Shown here in pieces: positions 1-10,800 of a stretch of DNA of 64,000 nt. The position numbers and the translations under genes were made by a program. Source of the DNA: Isoetes taiwanensis (taxonomy: Eukaryota > Streptophyta > Lycopodiopsida > Isoetales > Isoetaceae). Under the pieces are notes generated by a model. The model was not told the origin of the DNA and searched no databases. It saw nothing but the letters and a program-made list of their open reading frames with translations. Within the stretch, counting starts at the first letter, position 1. Every line of letters begins with the position of its first letter. The stretch is taken from assembly GCA_021234155.1 (NCBI GenBank), contig JAJEKV010000101.1, forward strand, positions 1,927,332 to 1,991,331. Reading direction: 5' to 3'.

Positions 1-1386
1 TATAGGCCTAAACCCTAACCCTAGGCCTCTTTCCGACCCTAGCACCCGAGAGACTCACCTACTGCGTTGAAATCGGGTTTGAACATCGTTTTGTTGTGGC
101 ATGAGGCTGTGCGGTGGCCCGATAGTGTAGACTTCGTTCTTGGGTAGGAGCAGCATCTTGTGAGTCGAAGACCATGGAGGCACACCGGATCTGGAGGGAG
201 AGCATCGGGAAGCGGTACATAGGGTAGTAGTTGTGATAGCTCATCTGGAATTAGCATTCCAGATGTGCTAGTATCTTGTATCTAGAGTAGAGCCATCCTA
301 GAACCCATATTCAACATCTTGAACCCTAATCAAGGAACCCTAACTATTAGTTAGATTTGTATGATTAGGTTAAGATGTTCTTCTTATGATTGTTCTCATG
401 ATGTGATGATTGTGGATGTTGGTTGATCATGTTTGCTCCTCTTGTATTGGGAAGGGGGGTAGAGACCTAGGGCCATATGTAGTATGCTCCTAGAGTAGAC
501 CCCTTAGTTCCTATTAGTTGCGGCCTGTGCATAGGAGCCCACCAGGCTATCGAGGCTATGATGTGACTCAGCACCACATAGCGGGCTAGAGGGAATGTGG
601 AGGGAGGATCACGCTTAAAGTGGGGGCCGGGGGGATCCCATAGTGGGCTAGGCTTATGGTGGGTCACGTGTGGGGCGAGCATGGGTCAGGAACACCTCTG
701 GGGCAATGGTGTTGCCCCGCCTCTCGAGGCTGCAAGTGTTGGCTTGGCTCGTTTTGGGGGATTCAATCGGGTGCGAATCGTGTGTCGCATGCGATTCTCT
801 AGCCGCCCGGCACCTCTAGACCACAGGAAGGGGAGATGCAACCCTTCTGCCTCATCGGACGGGGAGATGCAACTTTGGAGTAGTCCCGATGGGTGATGCC
901 ATGGGATTGCGTATCCCAGGAAGGCTAGAGTCATGCGAGCTGATTTAGCCCATCTGCAAAGTATGCGGGAGGGGCGGATGGAGTGGTCAACCCTAGCCAT
1001 TGTTCTATGCCAGCCCTCGCCATTGCCATGACTCGGTCTGCTCTATCTCGAGGCCCTAGCCGGTCATTCATCCTCATTATGAGTCCGAGCGGGTAGGAGC
1101 TCTCATGTTTTATGGTTAAGTGATTATCATCTTTGCACTAGTATATGTGTGATGCACTACCCTTGAGGTAGTATTTGTATATGTTTTTATGCTAGTTCGG
1201 CGTGTTATCGCTTCCCATTTATAGGAGCCCATAGGGGAAGGCGCAAAGACACCGCCGTGTTCCCTCCCGCACTAAGGGTCACCTCGAGAGTGCGGGGGTA
1301 GGCGAAGGGCCCGATGCGGTTGTTGGCGGATGGGGGATTTCTGCTTAGAGTGTGCGGTGGGCCGTATGTTTAGCGGGGGCGTCACA
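1..1386 (+). repeat. 5' LTR of chromovirus (truncated by window start)
   Basis: It matches 11,402-12,780. It ends in GTCACA directly before the primer-binding site. Roughly 250-480 is almost identical to the other LTR, while GC-rich stretches differ by many small indels. The stretch just after the window start contains CCTAAACCCTAACCC, a telo-box-like motif that in the right-hand LTR lies next to a TATA box. Confidence 0.9.
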
Positions 1387-1400
1387 ATGGTATCGAGCAA
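1387..1400 (+). other. Primer-binding site (initiator Met tRNA type)
   Basis: The bases TGGTATCGAGCA follow the LTR terminus by one nucleotide. They resemble TGGTATCAGAGC, the usual plant site complementary to the 3' end of initiator tRNA-Met, with CAG read as CG. The same CAG-to-CG type difference recurs between the LTR copies. Confidence 0.7.
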
Positions 1401-1960
1401 TGTTCTTGATTGACCAAGAACTAGCACCTGACCATAACCATGAAGTAGTCTAACAGGCCTATAGGGGTGTGAAATAAACATTTCCACCATTGAACGCGAA
1501 AATGGGGAAAAATTTTTTCTCTCCTAGGTAGTGGGTCAGGACTTAGGTTAAGTGTTAGACGAAGGTTTGAGTGAGTCAAACTCATCTTCTAGTAAATTTG
1601 GAGTGAGAATTGTGCATCTGCATCAAATTTCACCTAAAATGGGTCGAAGAATCATGCCAATCGGAGACCCAGGTGAAAAATGGCGCAAATTCATAATTAG
1701 CACTTCGAACCATTAGAAAAATTCGAAAATTTAAGTATAATATCAATTAATATAATTTAATATATACATTAATAATTAAATAATTACTAAATATGGTGTA
1801 ATTAATAAGGGGGGCTAATAAATAGGGGTAATTATGGTAGGAGAATATTCCCAGGGACCCTCCTTTTTAAATAACTGACACCTCATTCTCTCTCTCCAAC
1901 CCTTCACCTTGACCTCTCTCTTGCTCAGCCTTTCGTCACCCATTTTCTGAACCATAAGAT

Positions 1961-2644
1961 ATGGCTCGCACCAAACAAACCTACAGGAAGCCAGGACAGC
2001 GACCGACACTCTCGATGGCGAACTTAGCAACCGGTCGCCATGTGAAGAAGGTACCTGAACACCTTCGGCCCAAGCCAGGCGACGAGGAGCCCCACCCGGC
2101 CCGGCGGCGGCAGTGGCGACACTTATCCGCGGCGCGAGGGGAGAGCCCTAGCAGCGGTTCCTTCCGTCGGCGGAGACGCAAAAAAGCGGATGAATCTCGC
2201 CGCCGGGGCCCACAGACACCGAAGTGGGAAGAGTAGTGGAAGAACAAGTTGAACAAGTCCGGGTGCAAAGAGCGGGGCCTTGGCCAAGGAAGAAGCACAA
2301 AGAAGGTTGCGGGTGGCCGGAAAAGAGAGGGCCATGAGGAAAAAGAGGGGGAGGAGGAGCGAGGCGGGCGGAGGACAAAGAGAAGAGCAGCCGGTCCCTC
2401 GCCGAGCCGTAAATGTCGGGAGCCTCCCGGTGGGAGGAAGGCAGTGGAAGAGGAAGTTGAAGAGGAGGAGGAAGAGCGGGATGAGGAAGCGGACCCAAGA
2501 CCACCTTACCCAGTGTGGTCCGAGCCACCTAAGGTGGTGAAGAAGCAGAAGGCGGGCGAGCGAGCCTTCGCCTTGAAGGAGGACCGTCTCTACCAGCGCC
2601 GCCTCAAGGCGTACCAAGAATACCTCCGTGATTGGGCGGTATAA
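1961..2644 (+). CDS. Accessory ORF of chromovirus with histone H3-tail-like N-terminus; one in-frame amber codon
   Basis: This is the first long frame after the 5' LTR. It begins MARTKQT followed by YRK; histone H3 begins MARTKQTARK, so eight of the first nine mature residues agree, including the positions of K4, R8 and K9. Further on, LATGRHVKKVPEHLRPKPG resembles the H3 segment ATGGVKKPHRFRPG, which hints at a captured and shortened tail rather than a chance start. The rest is highly charged: arginine-rich to residue 85, then lysine/glutamate-rich, with an acidic run and a C-terminal segment ending EYLRDWAV. There is no H3 fold helix region. A single TAG at 2234-2236 splits an otherwise continuous 227-residue frame. 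It is not gag, which lies 3.4 kb downstream. Function is unknown; chromatin-reader binding is inference only. Confidence 0.5.
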
Positions 2645-3180
2645 TGATTGGTAATTAAAAGCGTCAGCGCACCATGGAGGGGCCGCCCTGCCAAAAAGCA
2701 GCCAAGCGCCCGCCCGTGGCCAGAAGCCAGAAGAAGGTCCACCATGGACCTAATTCCCCCCAGAGTTTTTAGGAGATTAGGCACTTTCAGCGGTGCACTA
2801 ATCTCTCGATTAGGAAAGCGCCGTTGAGCGGCTCATGCGGGAGGTATCTGCCGGTTAGATCGCAGGCTATAGGGTGGCGTCGCTCACAACTTCGGGTGTT
2901 GCGGGTGGCGGCGAGGCCGAAGCTCACCCGATTGTTTGAGGAAGGGAACCTGCGCGATCCGCGCGAAGAGGGTGACCTTGATGCTTAAGGACATACACTT
3001 GGCGCGTCGCATCCAAGGGAATACCCTTGAGGATGCAATTTTGTTAAACTAATGTAATTATTTAGTTTCCCATAAATATAAAACTTTGTGTAAAATTGAC
3101 CATTAATTCAAGTATAAAAATATGTTTAAGTATAAAAATATGTTTAAGTAGCTAAGTAGGCAAAAAAATTGCAAAATGAA

Positions 3181-3464
3181 CCGAAATCGGGTCCCGTCGG
3201 CATAAAAAAACGTCTGGCGCGCGGCCGAGACCCATGCGTAGCGACGCCACCCGATTTCGCCATTTTGTAGCTAATCCATGTCCAAATTAAGTAATAAAAG
3301 TTGCTAATTAAGTTAGAATCATGCTAGAAAGTCATGTTAGGATCTTCTAATACCCTAAAACTCTTAAGTAAAAAGTAGAATTAACCGAAATCGGGTCCCG
3401 TCGCATAAAACACATCTGCGCGTGACGCCAGACCGATCCCTTGACATACTCCACCGATTTCGCC
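3181..3464. repeat. Two copies of an ~80-bp module with inverted ends
   Basis: Copy 1 (3,181-3,261) and copy 2 (3,385-3,464) both begin CCGAAATCGGGTCCCGTCG and end in ACC(C)GATTTCGCC, so each can fold with about 11-12 paired terminal bases. The interior is GC-rich and less conserved. The copies are about 204 bp apart inside the retroelement. Confidence 0.7.
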
Positions 3465-3637
3465 TAAATTTGCCTAAGTTGACCAATTTTTTACCCAACA
3501 AACTACCATGTAGTGTTTCTTGCTTTGTTTTGGTTAGAATTGCACTTCATGATACCTCATTTGGACAACCATGGCCATAGATTTGGAGTCTGCCCTATCA
3601 AGAACCTTTGTGCACGGAACCCGAGGCACCCCTAGTC

Positions 3638-3645
3638 TATAAAAG
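3638..3645 (+). promoter_or_regulatory. Candidate internal TATA box
   Basis: TATAAAAG lies in a GC-flanked context (CTATAAAAGGGGCCC), followed by a pyrimidine-rich leader and an ATG at 3,756 opening a 50-codon frame (MAPSSFVRWYNDSNH...). Such a box in the middle of an element would suit a second internal promoter or the remnant of a nested LTR. No transcript evidence is available. Confidence 0.4.
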
Positions 3646-6020
3646 GGGCCCTCATTTGTCATTTTCTCCCCACCAAAAGTGCTCTCAGCCCCTCTGGCGA
3701 TTTTTCTAGCTCCTTACTTGTTTCCATCGACCATTTTTCATAGCCATCTCGCTCAATGGCACCATCAAGCTTTGTTAGATGGTACAATGACTCCAATCAC
3801 ATCCGTGATTTTCTCTTGAAGCAAGCCTTTCATGTCTTTGATCATCTCTTTGATCTCCATGCCACCTTAACAGAACTCCTTATTACGATATCATCGTCAA
3901 TATGATCAGCACATTCTACCGAAGAGGTTAGCTTGCCACCTAGGGGGGAAATGGGTTTCCTTAGACACCCTTGCCCAAGCCATAGTGGGGGATCGAGGGC
4001 AAGAGTAGGCTGTGGGATAGAACCCAGAAACATGCCGGACTACATTTTGTAAGCACCATAGGCATAGGTGCGTCTCAAGCCGAGGCAGACTTTAGCCTTG
4101 TTCATGCGATGCAGGCGGTCAACCAACCAGTGAGCCGTCCATTCAACCCTTGGATTTAGCACCTCTCAACTTTCGAAGATAGCAGATAGGTATCCCACGA
4201 GATCGAAGCTTGCCGTAGTCTGAATACCATGGCTCCACATCGTAAAACACCTAGGTTGCAGATTGAGCAGGGACTATGAGGAGGGAGAGGAAGAGGCAAA
4301 GGCTGGGAGATAAAGCGAGGCAAGAAGGATGGAGGCGTCTAGCTCAACAACGAGGAGGTGCTAAAGAGACTTGAGACACGCCAATAGGTATCCCGGCCCT
4401 CACCCGGTGATCATCGGCGGTGAGGGTATATATTCGCCACCGATGTCCTTAACCTTCCCTATTGCCAAGAGGAGAACCTCGGGATAGAGCGAGCTCCTAG
4501 GCCTAATTGCCGCGGGAGCGGGGGTGGCGACTTCATCGACTACTCCTACCGGGAGATCCCAAGGGGAGGTAGGCGCGGCGACACTCTATGCGGGGAAACC
4601 ATGTGGGATATCGGGCATACCGGCCAGATAAGGAGATGTTTCAACAACGGCAACCCGACATTCGAGGAGGAATTCGGGGAGATCCAAAGCAGGTTGTACA
4701 AGCCCGGGAAGAGGCCCAAGTTGAGCCGACCCAGTCCGCTCGAGGAGCATCGCGTGAAGCATCTAGCGGCATTGTCACGGAGAAGCGGCGGCAACAATGT
4801 GGAGGGACCACAAAGATCTTACTGACAATAGATATCTTGGCCCGGGCGGCTAGCAGGGAGGCCACGGGAACCCGCGGGGGCCACGAGGGGGTAAATCACT
4901 TTCGGGTATTATCTTAGGCCCTTAGCCAGGGACGGATGATAGTCTTTCCAAGGAGTTCAGCCCAAGGGGTGAAGAATCGATGCGCTCCTTATAGCACTAC
5001 GGGGGTTTGGGTAGCATGCCAAGATAGATGTCGGAATGGACCATGTTATACTCTTCAAAAGAAGCGGTAGCCCTTCCGCCCCTCGACTTAAAGGGGCCAC
5101 CTGAGGGGATGCGCTTGTGGGTGGTGGCGGCAAGCTGCACGGAACTACCGGCACCACGGTGGCAAGAGCATTAGAGGGAAAGGGTCGGCGAGGAATCTTT
5201 GCGGGGAACATGGGCAAGGGGCACAACATTCAAGAAAATCAAGAACTTCTTCAAAGCGACATGTTGATAGAAGATTTGTTTGTTAAGTTAATTAAAAGTA
5301 CATTGTAACTCTTTCTTAAGTATTATCATGCGGTTCATTAAGTGTACCCCTATATGTTAATTAATGTATTACCATGATTTTGACTTGTAAATGAAGTTTT
5401 CATATAATTTCTTTTGTACCTAACAACAATTTAATTGTAAGCAAAAATGATCATTGTCTAACTTAATAACATGTATTAATGATCAATCCTTGCGACAAAA
5501 GGAACTCAAGTCACGCGGGATCTCGGGACCGGCCACCGACCACGAAATTGGGTACCAAGGAATTTGTTTGGCGGAGAACAAGAAGATTTTTTGAGCGGGG
5601 ATATGTCACGAGGGAGATCAGCATAAAGGTTGAGTACAGATGAGGAACCCGGATGCAACATCTCATCAAGCTGGGCGACACCTCTCATGAATGCGGTGGG
5701 GAAGATGGTCCTCCACCTCCATGTTGTTTTTCAGGGTGGTGGCGAAGTCCCTCGGCGGGGAAGAGGGAGGGCAACCCGGGGAGCGTCGGGGATAGGAGAA
5801 GGAAGAGGAGAACAGGGAGTCCATCATCATCTAGCCCTGACTCATCATCCGAGCTCTTCCGGTGAGGACAGCTCTAGCTCTCAAGCCGGTCGATCTGGTA
5901 CACCTAAAGCAAGGAAAAAGCAAGAAAGCCGGATGACTCTGGGAAAAAGGTGGATAGTGCTATGAGCAATGTGTGGAAGACAAGGAAGGCTGGGCGTTTT
6001 GAGGGAAGGACAGATCAGGC

Positions 6021-6453
6021 ATGGAAGCTGAAGCATGGCTTGATGAAATGGAAGAATTTGGTAACTCTTATGGCATGAAAGACAAGGATATAGGGAAAGT
6101 TGCTACAGCTAACCTTATTGGACCGGCAAGGATCTGGTGGAAGGGATATGCTAAGTCTAACAAGGTGAAGAGGAATAATTGCGGATTTAAGACTTTCGGC
6201 AAGGCTTTTAGGAAGCACTATGTGCCAAGGTCCCATACTAGTAGGCGGATCAGCCGGTTTTCTGAGGTTGAATCAGGGTAGCTTATCAGTGGCTAAGTAT
6301 ACCGAAGAATTCATGAGGCTTAGGCTTCATGTTCCGGGAGTATCAGAAAGGCAGGCAGTAGATACCTACATTGAGGGGTTGAACAGCAATATCAAGAGGC
6401 TTGTTAGAGCAATCAACCCAAGGTCAGTTCTGAGGCCGAGGATAAAGCTATAA
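6021..6453 (+). pseudogene. Retrotransposon gag domain, frameshifted
   Basis: Two overlapping frames (6,021-6,281 and 6,220-6,453) together cover a Ty3/gypsy gag capsid domain. Diagnostic phrases are AEAWLDEMEEF, ARIWWKGY, FRKHYVP, then NQGSLSVAKYTEEFMRL and YIEGLNSNIKRLV, in the order seen in the retrotransposon gag family. The capsid domain packages the element RNA in cytoplasmic particles. A shift near 6,270 separates the halves. A CCHC knuckle is expected around 6,650-6,800 but only isolated Cys/His codons remain. The copy cannot encode a full Gag as read. Confidence 0.8.
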
Positions 6454-7439
6454 GTTTGGAAGAGGCACCGGCAACTCAGTGAGAGAAGCGATCAACCTTC
6501 GGGGGTAGAGTTGAGCGTGCTCGGGGGCAATATCGGGGGAAGCAATCAGCGGTACACCATCGGGGAGGCAGCGGCGGGTAAGAGTCGAACAAAGCCTTTG
6601 GGGACCGTAAGCCCTGAGAATGCATCGGCCGGTGCTCTTAAGCGTCTTCTAGATATGCGCCAAAGGAGAAGAGCGAGGAATGCATTGAGAAAAAGTTATG
6701 CGCATGCAGGGCCGGGTGCTTCGGCCGGGCACGAACCACGATTGTCCATTTGTCATGCAATCGGCCTTGGCGAGCTTATGGATTGGGATTCCCCAGGAAG
6801 CGGATGAGGGCGACGACCGGCCGGGAGGCCGAGGACTTCATAGATGGTGAGTGCCACATATGTGCAAACATTGAGTCGGATGATATTGAGAGTCGGTCAT
6901 TTGTCGCCAGCGGCTGATGGGATTATAGATAGTAATCCATATGTAGTCCTCATAGATCTGGTAGCTCTCACAATTTTGCATCTCGAGATTGGCTGCCCCT
7001 AATGAAGAACAAAGGTATTGAAGTCTAAGCCAAGGCCGGTGGCTATGGCAAGCGGTGCCATTCGACACACTAAGGGGAGGAGGATCATCTTTGACATAGA
7101 CCTTAGTGGGGCTAAGTGTGGCGATGGGGGCGGAAGTCATGGATATCGGAAGGTATGATCTTATTGTGGGGATGGAATTCTTGAAGCCGGCTAAAGCGTA
7201 ATTGATTGTGACGGGCGAAGTCACCATGGCGACATGGGGCGGCAACAAGTTGATAGTGAAAGGTAAGCAAGTAGCCTCTCCCATGCGATTGTATCTCTTT
7301 GAAGCGACTAAGAAAGAGTATAGAAAGGAATAAGGTGGACTATATCTTGAGGATGGAATCGGTTGAGCGAACAGCGGAAGGGAAGTGACCAAAGGGGAAT
7401 CGGCTGCCCAAGCGGATAGCTTGAAGCTTATTTTGGAGT

Positions 7440-8275
7440 TCAAGGATGTATTTCGGATGAAATCCGGCATTTACTCCACCTTATAGGGGTGTGGAATGTG
7501 AGATCACATTGGCTCGGATGCAAAAGCCTACCGGTAAGGCACCATATAGAATGAGCACCCCGGAATTGATTGAGCTCAAAAGCGGCTTGAGGGAATTGCT
7601 TTCGAGCTTGGATTCATAAGGGCAAGTGTGTCTCCTTTTGGAGCACCTATACTCTTCGTGAAGAAGAAAGGCGGGGAGCTTAAGAATGTGCATAGACTAT
7701 CGCCCGACTTAATAAGCGGGCGATAAAGAATAAGTATGCATTGCCAAAGGCGAGATGACCTAATGGACCAGTTACAAGGAGCAAAGGTATTCTCTAAAAT
7801 TGATTTGAGATCGGGGATACCATCAGATAAGGATAAAAGAAGAGGATATCCATAAAGGCTGCTTTTCGGAGAGCGGTATGGTCATTTTGAGTTCTGGTAA
7901 TGCCCTTTGGATTGTCAAGCGCTCTGCAACATTTATCGCCTTATGAGCGACATCTTGAGACTTCTTGGATGAGTTTGTCATTGTCTTCTTGACGACATTC
8001 TAGTCTGACAAGTCCCTTGAGGAGCATTGTCGACATCTCGGGGAAAGTGTTGGAAAAGTTGAGGCGTCATCGGTTGTATGGGAAGCTCTCCAAGTGCCAC
8101 CAATATGGTAGAGTGGAATATTTGGGGCATGTAGTAACATCAGAGGGAATCTCCACAGATCCATCTAAGATTGAGGCAATAGTTGATTGGCCAGCTCAAA
8201 GGAATGTGGCGAAGTTAGAAGCTTTCTCGGGTTGGCGGGATACTACTGAGAAAGTTCGTGAAGGACTTTGCTAAG
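7440..8275 (+). pseudogene. Reverse transcriptase of chromovirus, multiple frameshifts
   Basis: Pieces of the gypsy RT occur in order across shifting frames: ITLARMQKPTGKAPYRM (about 7,500), then SPFGAPI and VKKKGGEL followed by MCIDYR (7,630-7,700), SKIDLR (7,790), a damaged FLDD catalytic motif near 7,985, and KCHQYGRVEYLGHVVTSEG with KIEAIVDWP (8,090-8,195). RT copies the element RNA into cDNA. The preceding protease region (about 6,840-7,440) is unreadable. Several shifts sit at CTG/CAG words, for example where SGYHQI is expected, so some may be sequencing artefacts. Confidence 0.8.
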
Positions 8276-8399
8276 TGGGCGTCCCCTGTCGGACCTCACT
8301 AAGGCCAAGAAGATTAAGGATTGGACTAGCCATTGGTTAGAAAGTCCAAGCTTCCGCCGAGAAGCTTAAAGAGGCCTTGACAACAGCACTAGTGCTTGT

Positions 8400-8765
8400 T
8401 CTTCGGACAGTAAAGATAAGTTAGTAGCAGCGGTGCGAGCAAGATAGCAGCGAGGGCGATCTTGATGCAAGAAGGAAGGGTGTGTCGCCTCGACTTCGAA
8501 GAAAGATGAGCGGCGTCGAACAAGCGCTACCCAACCCATGATCGGGAGCTGCTAGCCATTGTCAGGGCATTAAGGATATGGAGGCATTACTTGCTTTGGG
8601 GAGGAAGTTTCGATTCGCGATCACCGAGCCTTGATATCTTTTCACCCGACCACTCCTCAACTTAAGGCAAAGGAGGTGGATGGAATTCCTTGAGGAGTAT
8701 GATTTTGATATTATATATAAGCACGGCAAGCTTAATGTGGTAGCGGATGCCCTCTCGAGGAGACC
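8400..8765 (+). pseudogene. RNase H domain of chromovirus, broken
   Basis: Fragments YPTHDRELLAIVRAL (8,525-8,570), WRHYLLWG, then [23 protein letters not shown] (8,695-8,765) match the RNase H and connection region of Ty3/gypsy polyproteins. It would remove the RNA strand during cDNA synthesis. Shifts occur near 8,600 and 8,690. Upstream of 8,525 only short matches remain. Confidence 0.75.
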
Positions 8766-9059
8766 ATTTTCGGACAAGGGCGCATTGTAATGCGATTTCC
8801 ACTCTTTCGAGTGAGTTTGGTAAGAAGATTGAAGAGTCTTTGCCAGCGGATGTGGACTTCAAGGAGGTGTGGGAAAGTCTTTCCAAGGAAAGCGAGAGCA
8901 GGATAAGGGCGGGAAGCCTTCAAGCATTATAAGAAGGAAGGCAACTGTTGTATCACAAGCATAAGTTGTGTGTGCGAATCATCGGGGTAAGGAAGTTAAT
9001 TCTTCATGACACACATAACAGCCCAATAGCTTGGGGCATCTTTGGCTTCATGAAGACCT

Positions 9060-10060
9060 ATTTCAAGATTCGAAGTAGCTACCGGCGGGAATGAATGAAA
9101 TAGCTGCATATATTGAGATTGCCGGCATATATTCGAGATGCAACCAGTTCAGGTGCCTTAGAGCCATTGGGGGTTCCAAATGCGAAGTGGGAGGTCATAA
9201 GCATGGATTTCATCACAGGTCTCCCTAGAACTCTTCGAGGCAAGGATGCATTGATGGTTGTCGTAGACAAGTTATCTAAGATGGCACATTTTGTGCCTTG
9301 CAAGACTACGGACACCGCATTAGATACGGCCAAGTTATTTATAAGGGAGATTTTTAGACTCCATGGCATGCCTCGGGAGATAATATCTGATAGAGATTCT
9401 AAGTTTATGAGTGCCTTTTGGCAGGATCTCTTTAGCACCATCGGACAAAGCTCTCCATGAGCCGCGGCATATCATCCCCAAGCGGATGGCGGGGCGGAAA
9501 GAGCGAATCGGATCATTGAAGACATGCTTCGAAGTTATGTGTGGAACAAGCAGTCCAAGTGGGATGAATACATCCACTTGGTGGAATTCGCCTACAACAG
9601 CGCCAAGCATGAGTCTTCTCAGATGTCTCCTTTCATGGTAAATTACGGGTACCGATGCTTAACCCAGGATACGGCACAATCTGTGTCCAAGGTAGAAGTA
9701 TCCCGGCAGATGTTAGGGGATATGCAGCAGTTAGTGGAGGAGGTAAGGGGTTACTTATTGGCAGCAAGAAGTTGGCGAGAAAAGCGTATCCGACAAGCCA
9801 CAGGGACCGTAAGGGGAGTTCAAGGTAGGTGATAAGCGTTTGGTTGAAGATCAAGGTGAAGCAAGCCAAGCTTAGGATTGGGAGTTGTAAGAAGCTTGCC
9901 CCTAGATGGGCTGGTCCGTTCAAGATTTTGGAGAGAGTGGGCCCTCAAGCCTACAAGTTGGATCTTCCAGCCCATCTCAAAGTTCACAAGGTCTTCCATG
10001 TAAGTTTATTAAAGAGGCACAATCCTAACCACGAGGAGGTTTTGGATACTCCAACCTTGT
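9060..10060 (+). pseudogene. Integrase of chromovirus, broken into three frames
   Basis: The frame 9,113-9,460 carries the catalytic core: WEVISMDFITGLP with the first Asp, VVVDKLSKMAHFVP, and HGMPREIISDRDSKF with the second Asp. The third acidic residue lies beyond a shift near 9,455. The frame 9,524-9,832 continues with the WDEYIHLVEFAYN and SPFMVNYGY phrases, and 9,829-10,161 gives the C-terminal GPFKILERVGPQAYKLDLP and VHKVFHVSLLKRH segment typical of gypsy integrase. The enzyme inserts cDNA into host chromatin. The zinc-binding N-terminus before 9,110 is not readable. Confidence 0.85.
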
Positions 10061-10067
10061 TGGAAAT

Positions 10068-10245
10068 GGCCGGAGGAGCAAGTAGAAATAGTGCACTGAA
10101 TTGCTTCTTGATAAGTCATTCAAGAAGACTAGGAGGTCTCAATTCCTCGATATTTGGTTAAGTGGAAGCACTTGCCGGTGGAAGGCAGCGACATGGGTAT
10201 TGAAGCAAGATTTGGAGAAGCAATACCCCGGAGTTTATAAAGGAG
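10068..10245 (+). pseudogene. Integrase chromodomain remnant
   Basis: Directly after the HVSLLKRH segment, three frames carry PEEQVEIV, then YLVKWKHLPVE, then ATWVLKQDLEKQYPGV-like phrases, the order of a chromovirus chromodomain (ExILxxR, YLVKWxGxP, TWE). In this family the domain reads methylated histone H3 tails and steers insertion to heterochromatin. Frameshifts near 10,105 and 10,185 break it. Confidence 0.65.
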
Positions 10246-10380
10246 TTTGATGGTTAAGTCGTCTCAGGCTTGGTGGACCCGACTTGCCGGTGGTTAGCTA
10301 GTATGTTGTTAGTTAGCCTTAAGCACTGGCGCATGCATTCTAGTTAGTAGGGTGCATGTGCGAGAACCTTGAATCGTGTG

Positions 10381-10800
10381 GGCGATGATGGGATACGCCT
10401 TTAGGGCATTCTCTAGGCCACACGCGCAAAAGCGCGCATGACCGTTAGGGTCATGTGAGTGAGAATGAGGCATGGTGGGCGATGATGGGACATCGATCGG
10501 ATGATCTCTATGCCCGCGATCGGGAATGCGCACACACGGCGTGGGAGGGTCGGGTGAAGGTTAAAGTGATCATCTTGGCGATGATGGGATCGTGAGGCGT
10601 TCCCTAGCTAAAACCCTCGGGGCATGATGCCTTTGGGGGTGTACTTTCGATCGGGGGGATGGGTGTACAAGGTAACACTTCGATCATGGGCAATGATGGG
10701 AGCATCTTAAATGATCCCTAAGCTCAAATCCGAAAGGGCCATGATCTTGGGCAAGGTAGTAGGACAACCTTGAGCGAGTGGTTCGGCTCTCAAGGAGGTA
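10381..10800 (+). repeat. Divergent tandem array in the 3' untranslated region of the chromovirus
   Basis: The word GGCGATGATGGGA recurs at 10,381, 10,478, 10,577 and (as GGCAATGATGGGA) 10,689, giving unit lengths of about 97, 99 and 112 bp. Units diverge strongly outside this core and contain small palindromes, for example ATGACC-GTTA-GGGTCAT at 10,439. Arrays in this position, between pol and the polypurine tract, are known from other plant gypsy elements and can seed satellites. Confidence 0.75.

Larger units (their letters stand above)
2645..6000 (+). other. Long pre-gag region of the chromovirus, no intact gene
   Basis: This 3.3-kb stretch lies between the accessory frame and gag. It holds two hairpin modules (3,181-3,464), a TATA-box candidate (3,638) with a short frame at 3,756, and broken frames at 4,588-4,917 and 5,630-5,965 rich in Gly, Arg and Ser that I cannot assign. 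Around 3,900-4,170 broken frames weakly recall ORF1 of Athila-type elements (a GKWVSLDTLAQAI-like phrase), so an old nested insertion is possible. I see no intact coding region. Confidence 0.5.

Noticed and set aside
7-24. Interstitial telomere
   Set aside because: Only two to three imperfect CCCTAAA-like units, and they recur in each LTR copy as part of the promoter region.
2123-2617. Leu/Pro-rich minus-strand frames
   Set aside because: Antisense of the Arg/Glu-rich accessory frame of the chromovirus; no motif of their own.
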